This document shows positions 1 to 10,728 of a stretch of DNA of 64,000 bases, in pieces. The notes under the pieces were generated by a model. That model was given only the letters and a program-made list of their open reading frames with translations, searched no databases and was not told the origin of the DNA. Source of the stretch: Gnetum montanum (taxonomy: Eukaryota; Streptophyta; Gnetopsida; Gnetales; Gnetaceae); the NCBI GenBank assembly GCA_015680685.1, contig MNCI01003108.1:242445-306444 (forward strand), in the 5' to 3' direction. The translations under genes were made by a program, and so were the position numbers. Position 1 is the stretch's first letter. Each line of letters starts with the position of its first letter.

Positions 1-155
1 TTTCTTACCCTTTTCCTCTTAGCTTAGCTTAGTTAGTATTATTTTCCACTGCCTTCAGGAGTAACATAGATTAGAACACATCATACACCTCATCTAGACT
101 AAACCATACGTGACATATGCAAAACTAGTTTAGATGGGAAGACAGCGAACTAACG
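1..155 (+). mobile_element. 3' fragment of a Gypsy LTR (TGATGAG family)
   Basis: The first 155 bases align with the 3' third of the LTRs at 5465-6286 and 56803-57446. They share the phrases for 'ccttcaggagta', 'acacatcatacacctca' and 'gactaaaccata(c/t)gtgac' in the same order. Similarity stops in mid-LTR near 155, so the usual CTCATCA end is missing. The 5' part lies outside the window. It is probably a truncated or recombined LTR. Confidence 0.75.
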
Positions 156-159
156 GTTC

Positions 160-1274
160 AAAGTTAGGAGAGTATGCATTGGCCAATGGACTCATATGAT
201 GAATGGATGGGAATAACTTCTTCAAATCAAGCTTCTTTTCTAAAGGCTCTTTTACATGTCTGTATAAGTACTAAAGCTAAGGCTATGATACCTAAGTACT
301 AAAGCTTGGGAACTTGAAAGAATTAGGTATCATGTCTTGATGATTACATTTTAAGTACTAAAGCTAAGGCTATGTGGTTTCTTTAGAACCTTGATCATTT
401 TTTATCCCATTACTTATAGTTCTAGAATCTTGAATCATGTCTTCAAACCTTTATATCAACCTAAACTTGGTTTTCTTATAGACAATCATGCAGCCATCCA
501 TGTTGTGGTTTCTACAGTAGGATAGTCTATATGGCACAAAATGAGAATTGTCATGAGAACTATTTTTCTTATATATATCTTCATATTCCAACATTTTCAA
601 ATTGGGTTGGAATTAATATAGAAATGTCCATGGTAGAACTTCTTGTAAGACATAACATCAACATTCAAATCTTATAATTTTGTAAAGATGCATGAGTATC
701 AGTATTCATGCTAGTACAAGTCACAGGTAGACATAGCAAATGTTGCCTTTCATTAGCTAGGGATCTTATAAGTACATCTTACATTGTGACTTTTAAACTT
801 AGATTTTCTCCTGATTCATTCCTTATCACAAGTATCATATACCTTGTCAAGATAAGGTTAGAAAAATTTGGTTGTAACTATATATTAAGGCAAACAGTCG
901 AAAAAATCATCCAAGCTCTTTGAATTTCACTAATATAAAGAGAAAGTAATTACAGTAGAAGAGGTTGTAGGCTTTGACATAGATGATGGCTATGACTTGC
1001 TAATATGAACATCTAAAAGGTTGTTTCTGAATCATGTCACATCTTCAAGAGTCTAGAGCATATGCTTTGAATTCTAAGTTCATTAAGAAAAAATATCTAG
1101 GATGTTGTCTTATCCTTAAGACAACTACAAGTATCTCTACCATCAATAATACTACTAGCCAAGTGGGGATTTACTCAATTGGAAGAATAAAATTACCAAT
1201 AGTGGTAAAACCCATTGCCATGAAGGATGTCAACACCTAGCTAGAAATATCCCTACTAGTAACTAGATCCTTAT
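160..1274 (+). pseudogene. Gypsy gag remnant, first part
   Basis: Degenerate gag of an Athila/Tat-like Gypsy element. The clearest piece is at 1034-1110, reading SHLQESRAYALN..FIK. It matches MAHLQESRAYVLN..FIK in the gag at 30070-30130. The rest is full of stops and frame changes. The reading resumes at 2068 after the solo LTR. A 23-base repeat (TAAGTACTAAAGCTAAGGCT...) occurs at 265-287 and 352-374, with a partial copy at 293-306. The assignment rests on one short conserved block plus synteny with the protease downstream. Confidence 0.6.
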
Positions 1275-2067
1275 TGATGAGCCACGATATCGCGTACACG
1301 ATGTCACATTCGGCACGTGATATTGCGTCTTGCCTCATCTTCTATTAATAAGAGGCGGTGCCCTTGGTTCCATATAGTTAGACTTAGAACCTTAGCCAGA
1401 TTCTTGTAGTTTTGTTATTCCAGAGTTAGAATTATTTCTGTGTGCCCGCAGTAGGAGTCATAGAGTGAACAAATCTTTATTTGAGCCATTTGTACCTGAG
1501 CACAATGTTGTGTACGGTAATAAAGATGAACTTTATGATAAACCTTGCAGCATACGGATTAAGCTAATTAGTAATTAATTATTTTTTAATTCTTTCCTAG
1601 TTAATTAATATCTCTCTCAACCTTCAACCCCCTTAGTTAAATACACTCAGTACAACCACTTCGAGCATGTGTGTAGCACTTGGTAACCCAGTGACGATTA
1701 GCGTTTGGTAATCCCAGCAGCGTTGCACTGGTTCAAGATCTGTACAGCAAGTGGGAATGGATACTAGTGTTAGGAACAATTAGAAACTAGTTAATGAATA
1801 GTTAATGTAAGTTAGCCACTTAGTTCTCTCTCCCTCTCATTTATTAGCATAAGACATAAAAAATATAAAAGCTATAAAAATCATGTACCTCAAGCTTACT
1901 TAACCATACAACCGTGACAATACAAGTAAGTTTGGAAAGACAACGATTGATTAACCCTGAGTGTTCCATTAAGGCGCATAAGCACTTAGTCCTTGAAGTT
2001 CAACTGGATCATGCGTGAAATGCTCATATTCATATGGTTGAGTTTAGGGGTACCTCACCACTCATCA
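1275..2067 (+). mobile_element. Solo LTR, Gypsy TGATGAG family, TSD CTTAT
   Basis: A 793-bp LTR beginning TGATGAG and ending CTCATCA. It is flanked by identical 5-base duplications CTTAT (1270-1274 and 2068-2072). No primer site or coding sequence of its own is attached, so it is a solo LTR left by recombination between two LTRs. Inside its start are GATATC-like palindromes (cgatatcgcg, gatgtcac, gatattgcg). The phrases 'ttggtaacccagtgacg' and 'ttggtaatcccagcagcg' are shared with the other family members. It sits in Gypsy gag, whose sequence continues on both sides. Confidence 0.95.
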
Positions 2068-3575
2068 CTTATGTATACTATGTCTAACAACCCATGTCTC
2101 CTAGTGGTTCTACCACACATACTCTTACTCATTACTATGACCCTTTGGAGTTCGTAAACTAATAACACTATAGATTAAATCACTCTCTTATGTTTTTCAT
2201 CCTTATCAATGCTCTCAATAGCATGCTTCAAAACTACTACCACCTATTCCACTACCTATGAAAGGTGACCTAATCCCTATGGATACCATATCCAACAACT
2301 TGTATCACCTAGTGGCTCTACCATACTTGTCTCTACTCATCATTATTATCCTCCTAAGTAATAGAGACCTACCACTCCACATGCTAAATATCCTTCTTCT
2401 TATGCTTCTCCTCATCACCAATATCCTCAATCTCATGTTTCAAGTTCTTTGTCACTTACTCTAGCAATGCAAGGTGAAATCCCTCCTTAGCCACAATTGT
2501 GGAACAACAAATGAGCCATGAAAATGACAACTCAAGTCATTCCAAGTGTAAGTCTTGAAAATGTTGCTTATTTAGTTTGGCTAATCCACCTAAACCTTCA
2601 TAAGCATCCATGGTTATGGACCCCATACTAACAACCTTCTAGATGTCATTTGAGCCTTTAAGCCAAAGTTCCTCAAATGTGCAAATTATCATGTTAACCC
2701 ATGAAGTTATTAATTAGATAAAAGAAAAAAACCTTTCCAAAAAAATGGATCTAAGCAGTCTCCTAATTTACTTGCAGATCACAAGAATGCAACATGCAAA
2801 ACTTTACTAGACTTAGGTTTTAGAGCCAATTTAATTCCTTAGAGGATGTATAAAGCATGGAACCTACCACCACTCAAAAAGTACAATGTATTGCAAACTA
2901 GTTCATCACTGTTGCTTTAGAATTAGTAGAAGACATAGTGATCACCATTAGTGATTAGTCATACCATGTAGATTTTCTAGTGATCCATGTGGATAACTAT
3001 AAAGGAAAACTCCCCATCATTATGGGAATGGCTTGGTTGAGTACAATTGATGCTAAGTTAGGAATTAGGGACCTATCCTTAAGAAGAGATTTCCATGCAT
3101 CATGTATAATGACATAGGGTGCAACTGCATGTAAAAAATATGAGTAGTTAGAAGCAAAACTACCGTAATATGTAGATCATGTGATGAATCAAAAAGTGTG
3201 TAAAAGTGTCTATACATAGCAACCCAAAACTAGGAGGTAATCTAGTGGTTGATTTCAAATAAATGCAATAATTCCATCATATGCATGAAACCACAAAAAG
3301 CCCTTACAAGTGCATACATCAATAGAATGGATGAAATAGAATAGCTCAGAAGCTAACTCTTTGATGTAAAAAATGTACAAGAAGTAGAAATGAATTGGTG
3401 AGAGTTAGAGATTTCAAAGACATTTAAACTAGAGCCTCTTGAACTAAAAAAATTATGAGAATCACTTGAATACATGTTCTTGAAGAATGGAAAACTAGTA
3501 ATTATGAATGTCTAGCTTACATAATAATAAAAGTAGAAGTTGCTAATTGTGGTGGTCACTCATTCAATGGCATTT
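2068..3575 (+). pseudogene. Gypsy gag end, protease and pre-RT spacer remnant
   Basis: Continuation of the interrupted Gypsy element. Around 2465-2510 the translation MQGEIPP.PQLWN matches the gag end of the element at 63800. At 2775-2880 the frame reads TCKTLLDLGFRANLIP then RMYKAWNLPPLKK, the retroviral-type aspartic protease core with DLG in place of the usual DTG/DSG, as in Athila-like elements. At 3003-3100 the C-terminal protease part (PIIMG.AWLSTIDAKLGI) is recognisable across frames. At 3425-3500 KLEPLELKKL.ESLEYMFL resembles the spacer before RT. RT itself is cut off by the LTR starting at 3576. Many stops; not functional. Confidence 0.8.
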
Positions 3576-4698
3576 TGTAAGTCCATTATAAGCTTTGAAC
3601 TCATGTCCTATGTTTGTAGTTCTAGAGTGTGCAATTGAGCTTATTACACCTAGGTTTGCATCATTTCCACCTATGTCACACTTCTAAGTTTGTACATGTT
3701 TTGAGTTTTTTAGAACATTTTCAGCTTTGTTTGAGCATCCTAGGATCCTGTTGATATGTTTCTTATTATTTTAGCTTTCATCTGGTACTAGTGGTGAGAA
3801 CTGTAGTTTGGGATTATGTTGACTACCTTGTGTTAGTGTAAGCACACTAACACACCTATCTATTAGGCCTACTTTGACCACTTTTCTCATAATGTGATTC
3901 AAGCTAGCCTAGGATACATTGATAGAACTTCATTGATGCCTGGGTGATAGTGAACCTCTATCATTATCTCATAAAAACTATAAATACCTAAGATGATCTC
4001 TCACATTCAAAAATTCATACTTAGATATTTTCATTTGTTTTTAACATATGGTTTGTGTAAAGAGCTCTTCTTCCCTTAGATAAGTTGATTTCCTTCCTAT
4101 CTAGTATATATATTTTGAAACATCGCTTTCACAAGTAGAGTTAGACTCTATCAAAGTGCTACCTTGCTTACATGGTTTAGAATTATTTGGTTAAAGTAGA
4201 GTTTAGTATTTATGTGATGAATAAAGCTTATGATTTTATTTTCATTCTACCATTGATGCTTTAAACATTAAAATACTAAATATTTAATTAATTCTCATTT
4301 TATCTAGTTATAATGATTCATCCTTATCCCAAGAGGTTATAACTATATGGCATGATGTTGGACCATTGAGGTTATGACTAAGAGCCATTTATTGATTTTT
4401 GTCTACGGTGTTGCACCTATCCCATAATGGATTTTAACATGTGTGAGTGATTATGACCATTGCACATATTCCCATGAGAGATTGTGGTGCATGTGCTTTT
4501 CTTCTTATTTTATTCTTATATTCATAACATCCATGAAAATTATAATATATGAACTTATAAATACTCTATCCATTCCCACCATGATAACATAGATTTTCAT
4601 TGTATGATATGTATTATAATCTCTTTTATATTTATTAAACACAATGATAGAAAAAAGTATTCTTGGAAATCCACTTCACATTATTTTCAAAGCTTACT
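3576..4698 (+). mobile_element. LTR of second family (R2), copy a
   Basis: About 1.12 kb starting TGTAAG and ending CTTACT (ancestral CTTACA), similar along its length to 17168-18278 and to the reverse complement of 7175-8319. A TATA box (TATAAATA) lies at 3979-3986, at the same place as in the other copies. No direct duplication flanks it. About 20 bases immediately 3' (4699 onward) are shared, mostly by transitions, with the sequence after the other two copies. It therefore looks like a 5' LTR still joined to its internal region rather than a solo LTR. Confidence 0.8.
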
Positions 4699-5464
4699 AC
4701 TGGATTGCACCACATTCCATATGATATAATTTCATTTTCATAGCTCATGAGAACCCTATCATTGGCATTATTTCCAGGGAAGGCATTAGTGAATTGCCTA
4801 GAAATACTTGTATATTTTTTATGTTAACATTTTTTCCAACCTAAGTATGTGTGTAGATTTTAAACACAAACAATATGGTGAAAAACACTTTAAGGCTACT
4901 AAGGATCTCTCGTGAAGGAAGTGTAAGAAAATGAAGAAGGAATTCTATGACATTTGAACACTTAGAGGATGTGATCCTACCATCGGTGATTTTGGCTTAT
5001 CATCAAGATAACCAAGGGAGGTGGTGTAATGCTCATGGATGGTTCTCTAAAGGATTGACCAAGGTTGCATCATAGGATCTTAAAGATGCCTTGATTAACA
5101 TTGGGCTAGAAGATGATCATGCATTCTACATAGCTCATGCACCAATGTATGATGAATATGAACTATATAAAGGAAAGAGCTCCTAAATCTAATAGTGGAA
5201 GAGGGTCATTCTACCTTTTCATTTGACTATTCAAATGAAAATGAGGATAATAAAATAAACAAGAAAGGAAAAGAGTCAATCCACCATGAATGTCCATAAT
5301 TAGAAACTTCTAATCAAAGTGTAGCTAGAAGCCATGATGATGATCTCTTCTCTAGGTTCAAGCATTTGCACTTATTCAGATCATCCAATGATGATTATAC
5401 CCCTTTGTTTAAATAGGATGATTATCATAAACTTAATGAATTTGTGCATATTCTAGAGGATCAT
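4699..5464 (+). pseudogene. Internal region of R2 element, unrecognised reading frame (part 1)
   Basis: Downstream of R2 LTR copy a. Between about 4980 and 5190 one plus-strand frame stays open over long runs (VILPSVILAYHQDNQGRW, then GLEDDHAFYIAHAPMYDEYE). Between 5270 and 5464 another run reads SRFKHLHLFRSSNDDY and KLNEFVHILEDH. The single interrupting stops suggest a decayed coding region. I do not recognise the family. The solo LTR at 5465 interrupts it. Confidence 0.4.
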
Positions 5465-6286
5465 TGATGGGATGTGATATCACATGGGTCGCGATATCGC
5501 GTCTTCCCCTGCGATATTGCGTACACGATATCACAGTCCGCTACAATGTCTATAAATAAGAAGCGGCTCTCCCTTGTTTAGGTATCTAGTTTTAGTTCCT
5601 TAGTGAAACTCTAGTAGTTTGATCCCTCCAGAGATAGAATTATTTTCCAGTGTTTGCCCACAGTGTGGTGAATGTAATTGTACGGCATCCTTTATTCGAG
5701 TGTGACGTACTTGGACACGCACATGACCGGCAATAAAGATTGATATTACTTCATCATTACAGCATTTACTTTGTTATTTATTTATTTATTTAATTATTAT
5801 TTACTGCTTTCTTAATTAGTCTCTCACCCTTATCTCCTAGTAATGTGGAATGAGTACGACTTGATTATGCGCATTTAAGTGTGACTACTTGGTAACCTAG
5901 TGGCGTACCTAGGATCTGCGCTTGGTAATCCCAGTGGTAATCATGCATGAAGTCCAGGATGTGTATGAATGATCAAGGAATGGATGCTCATCGCACTTAG
6001 GCTAGATTAGATTTTCTTACCCTTTCCCTCCTATCTTAGCTTAGTTAATATTACTTCCTATTGCCTTCAGGAGTAGCGGTTAGATTAGGAACACATCATA
6101 CACCTCACTCTAGACTAAACCATATGTGACAAATATAATACTAGTCCAGGTGGGAAGAAAATGAACTGTGACCTAAGGATAACTGTCTAGGTGCCACAAC
6201 TAGTCTGTTTGCGGAGTTCGATCGGATCGCGTGTGAGAACGCTCGTATTCGTATGGTTGAGTGTAGGGGTATCTCGCCACTCATCA
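5465..6286 (+). mobile_element. Solo LTR, Gypsy TGATGAG family, TSD ATCAT
   Basis: An 822-bp LTR, TGATGGG...CTCATCA, flanked by ATCAT at 5460-5464 and 6287-6291. Its 5' 80 bases hold the best preserved palindrome array: gtgatatcac, tcgcgatatcgcg, gcgatattgcg, cacgatatcac. The TATA box (tctataaata) is near 5550, followed by a (TTTA)n run near 5778-5796. It interrupts the internal part of the R2 element. Confidence 0.96.
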
Positions 6287-7174
6287 ATCATATTTGTGAT
6301 AATCATATCAAATGGATAAATATAGTTCACGTTTCAACATACAATGTGTTTACTAGTGATGATCGCCAATTGCACATGCATGGATTTAACAATGCTTATT
6401 ATCTACAAGGGATTGTTAATGATTGATAGAAGTTGGGGTTGTTTTCCCACACCTTCATTAAGCATGAAGAAACTTGGTATAAGTTGTTATCCTTCAAATT
6501 AATTAGAAAATGAGTAGAATTTTTACACTAAATTTCAAACCTATGTCCATATTTCAAACATCTAGAAGGAGATGATCATATGGAGGCAAGGAGCCCATGA
6601 ATCACTAGACATTGCCAAGGAGAGGTACATGAAAAATATTTTCCACTGTCTAAACCATGACTTTAGCTAAAGAAAGTAGCTCATGCATACCATCGAAGGC
6701 CTAAGGTAGGAAACAAGGGAGCACATGAACATGTATGCGATGGACCATGTACACAAAAAGTCTATGGACTAATTTAAAACACTCCTTAAGACCATTTCAA
6801 GCATGGAAAGTGAATACAAAAAGTAACAATCAACTAAGAAGTATAATCATAATCCTACATGTAGAAGGAAGTTCAAAAACATTGAAGGTACATTTAAACC
6901 TCCCACTACAATTAAGGCCTTTACACAAGATCAAGTTGAAACTAAGAAGGCCTTGAAAAACTTGGTTTACAAGATGGACTAGATGTTAGAAGCAATGGAT
7001 GATAAGGTGATTGCTATCCTTAAGGACATTGAGGGTAAGATGGTTGAAGCTACGACCAAAGTAATTGCATCACATGAATGCAAAAAGAGGCATAAAAGGG
7101 TAAATGTAAGTGATATGAGTCCCACTACTTTTAGACCAATGATATTTATCATACAAGTCACAATGTAATCTAGT
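6287..7174 (+). pseudogene. Internal region of R2 element / gag-like end (part 2)
   Basis: The frame interrupted by the LTR resumes at 6287 with WINIVHVSTYNVFTSDD and HMHGFNNAYYLQGIVND. Further on, 6983-7168 encodes VIAILKDIEGKMVEATTK followed by a basic KKRHKR run. This resembles the coiled, basic end of Gypsy gag at 29810-29950. No zinc knuckle is visible. Gag identity for the end is an inference; the first half is unrecognised. Confidence 0.4.
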
Positions 7175-8319
7175 CGTAAGCTTTGAAGATGATGTTAAGT
7201 GGATTGCCAAGAACACTCGTGTTTATCATTGCATTTTGAAAAAATAAAAGATATTATAATACATATGATATAAATAAAACCCTTGTTGCCATGGTGGGAT
7301 ATAGAGAGAATACTTATAATTTTATGTTTTATGATTTTTATGGATTATATAATTAAAATTAACAAAATGATAATAAACACACATGCATTACAATCCCTCG
7401 TGGGGGCAAGTGCATTTCTCATGTTGTAATTCCTCTTAGGGACAAATGCAACACCACACATATAATGCAATAAATGGCTCTTAGTCACAACCTTGATGGC
7501 CCAACAACATGTTGTATAGTTATGACCTCTTTGGGCAAGGGATGAATCATTGTAGCTCAATTCAATAGAAATTAAATAAATATTTTTATTATTTTAATAT
7601 TTAAGACATTAATGATGAATGAAGGAAAATTCATGATCTTTATTCACTATACAAACACTAGATTCCACATTGACCACACAATTTCAAGGTACGTAAGTAA
7701 GGTAGCACTTTAACAGAATCTAGCCACACTTGTAAAAGTGACAACTCAAAATAAACACATAACAAGAAAAGAAATTAACTTATCTAAGGGAGCAAGAACT
7801 CTTCACACAGCCAAATACTATAAGCTCCAATAAAATAAAAGTATTTCTTATGATATATGTGAGAGCTCATCCTAGGGATTTATAGTTTATTGTGAAGTAA
7901 CGAAGGAGGTTTGTTAATGCCTAGGTGTCAACGAAGGTTTGTCAACACAGCTTGAGTTGATCTCAATCCCATCATAAGCAAAGAAGACCAAACCAAACCT
8001 GAAGAAAGGTGCATTAGCATCCCTGTGTTGATGCAAGGTGTGCATTAATGTAGTGTAGTCAGTGCACCTCCCAACCACACTTTTCACTTTGGATCTAGAT
8101 GAAAGCTAGAATCTAGGGAAGCATGCTAGAAAAACCAAAGAACATTTTAATGAAGCCAAAATCATCTTAAAGAGTTAGAATCATGCACACAACCTCAAAG
8201 TATGACATAGGAGGCAAGGATTCATCTTGGAAGACCAAGAACCTGAATCAAACATGCTAAACTACAAACAGATGGCACATGAAGTACTTCTTAAATCCAA
8301 GGCTTACAATTAACTTACA
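7175..8319 (-). mobile_element. LTR of second family (R2), copy b, inverted
   Basis: A 1.15-kb LTR on the minus strand (TGTAAG at 8319 to CTTACG at 7175), matching copies a and c. The TATA box is at 7877-7884 on the minus strand. No flanking duplication (CTAGT versus AATTA). It faces copy a (3576-4698), so the two LTRs point toward each other, which a single normal element cannot produce. Confidence 0.8.
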
Positions 8320-9945
8320 AATTACTATTTTATGCCTCATAAATAAGCTCTCATACTTTAAAAGCATTATAGAATATTTAGATGAAGCTTCCTCATCCTC
8401 TAGTAATAAGGATCCTTACAAATGTTGCATAGATCCTGATGACTCATAATGCTGCCCAATCACGGTCCATATGATTGATGAAATATAATAATCTAGGATG
8501 ACTCTAAATAGAAAATTTGTCAATAGATAAAGAAGGAGGACTCAATATCCTAGTTAATTGTACTATCCTAGAGGTCGATACGTACAACTCATACAATAGT
8601 ACCAACAACAATGGTAAACTTCAAATCCTTGAGATATTTCTCCAATAGATAGCACTTCTCACCAATCCCTACTTCCAAGGTGTCTAGGTAGGTACTTACT
8701 AATCTCCATAGATGACACCTTAATAATACCAACCAAATCTAATCAATCCTACCCACCAAGCTCCTGAACAATAATAATGAAGTCTACTTCCTAATTTCAT
8801 GTAAGGTGGAATATCTAATCAATTGTAGCGAAGACAAGCTAAATTTTGTAATATTGCCTACTACACTAATCCTACTTCCACGTATGTGACTGGATAATAT
8901 TATAAAAAATTTATTGATTTGGTTATAGGAGAAAATCTAAGATTCCATGGCAAAATATTTTATTGCAAGTGCAGACATGAGTAGTGTGAGGCTAGGTCCA
9001 CTACATCCTCTTCATCTTATGAAAAGGACAATAATGTATGCTAGATGGGAGTCCATGTTGAGGAGGTTCCAATAATATTCCTAAATACCATCTAAGCATA
9101 ACATTCAATTCAAGAACAAGTTCCATAACCATATTTGGCAGACAACATGATGGCACCTTATGATGGTGATATCATCACCATTTCTATGTCAAAGGTGGCT
9201 ACGTAACCTATAAAAAAACAGCAATTGTTTGAAAAAAAATTAGACCTTGATAATCCCACGTTGAAGATCCAAATTGGTGAAAAAGATCACTACCTATCTC
9301 TTTATGACTTTGGTTTGGAAGCCAACATCATCTCATTACATTAGTACCTTAATTGGAAGCCTCCTCCTCTTAAGGGTACTAATATTTAACTAGTGCTAGA
9401 GATCAATTGTACACGTACCCCATGGAACAAGTGAATAATGTGAGAATAACATTAACGAGATGATCATACCCTATAGATTTCTAGGTGATCAAGCAAAAAA
9501 ATAAGATGGGAGACTACTTCCCTATTATTATTGGAAGGGGCTAGTTGAGCACCATTGATGCCAAGTTAGTCTTCTAAGACTTTTACCTTAAAATTGGTAG
9601 GAGGGATGAGACTAGAAGAATGCACTACAAGAAGATACATTGTAATCCTTTTCGATCATGTAGTCACATATGGACTGTCAGTCAAGTAAGCTAGAGGAAA
9701 TATTTTTCATTAAATGGAAACACCTAGAGTATCACAAAGATTATCTTTTAATTTTGAGCATGCTTAATACTTAATCTCTATGTTATACCAAGGCGTCTAG
9801 TAGGTGATAGACATGGATTAGTCATGGAGGATGAATCCTCCATGCCATGTCAAATTTTTTCTTTTATTTATGCTATTTCCATTTGTATGTTTAATAGAAT
9901 TTGATTTGTTTAGTTAGAATTTTTGTACATTTTGAGATTAATAGG
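8320..9945 (+). pseudogene. Gypsy gag/protease remnant
   Basis: Degenerate Gypsy element on the plus strand. Gag-like Asn/Tyr-rich wording is seen near 8575-8640. The protease block at about 9240-9380 reads IQIGEKDHYLSLYDFGLEAN then NIIS, with DFG in place of DLG. Around 9500-9560 comes a block corresponding to PIIIG..WLSTIDAKL. A perfect inverted repeat with 10-base arms lies at 9823-9844. RT was not found. The solo LTR inserts at 9946. Confidence 0.6.
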
Positions 9946-10728
9946 TGATGAGTGGCGAGGTACCCCTGCACTCAACCATACGAATACAAGCGTAACACGC
10001 ATGATTCGGTCGAACTCTGCAGACTAAGTGCCTACACGCCTCATGGAACACTTAAGGTTAATTATTCATTGTCTTCCCAGACTTACTTGTATTTGTTACG
10101 GTGTATGGTTAAGTAAGTCTGAGGTATATGATTTTTATATCTTTTTATGTTTTTGTCTCCTATGCTAACAGGGTGAAGGGTAGAGAAACTAATTACTAAC
10201 TCTAACTAACGAACTAAGTCTAATTTAACCTAGCATCAACATCCATTCCCACTTACCATTCACACCATGAACCAATGCAATCGTGGTTACCAAACGCTAA
10301 TCATTGCTGGGATCGCCACATGTAACGCACGTGCTCGAAGCAGTCGTACTGAGGCACTTAACTGGGAGAGAAGGGTTGAGAAAGAATTAATAACTAATAA
10401 AGCATGTAAAAAATGAATAATAAATAACAGTAAATAAAAGTCCTAATTAGCCTATTTCATGCACTGCAAGGTTTATCCAAGAAGCTCGTCTTTATTGCCG
10501 TACACAAACTTGTGTTCAGGTACAATGTTTGCTTGAATAAAGATTCGTTCACTTTAGGACTCCTACTACGAGCACATGGAAATTAATCTATCTCTGGAGT
10601 GGAAAAACTTCCAGAGTTTTGCTACGGTCTAGGCCTAGATTAGGAAACAAGGGAGAGTCGCCTATTATTTATAGATATGACAGCGCACCGCAATATCGCG
10701 GGGAAAGATGCGATATCATGTCCAATCA
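9946..10728 (-). mobile_element. Solo LTR, Gypsy TGATGAG family, TSD ATAGG
   Basis: A 783-bp minus-strand LTR. On the plus strand it begins TGATGAGTGGCGAGGTACCC (the complement of the usual 3' end) and ends CCAATCA. ATAGG flanks both sides (9941-9945, 10729-10733). Its U3 end, read on the minus strand, has gatatcgca and cgcgatattgcgg palindromes. No internal domain is attached. Confidence 0.95.

Noticed and set aside
9823-9860. Rho-independent terminator
   Set aside because: Hairpin plus T-run has that look, but the sequence is plant nuclear DNA and no bacterial gene is present.
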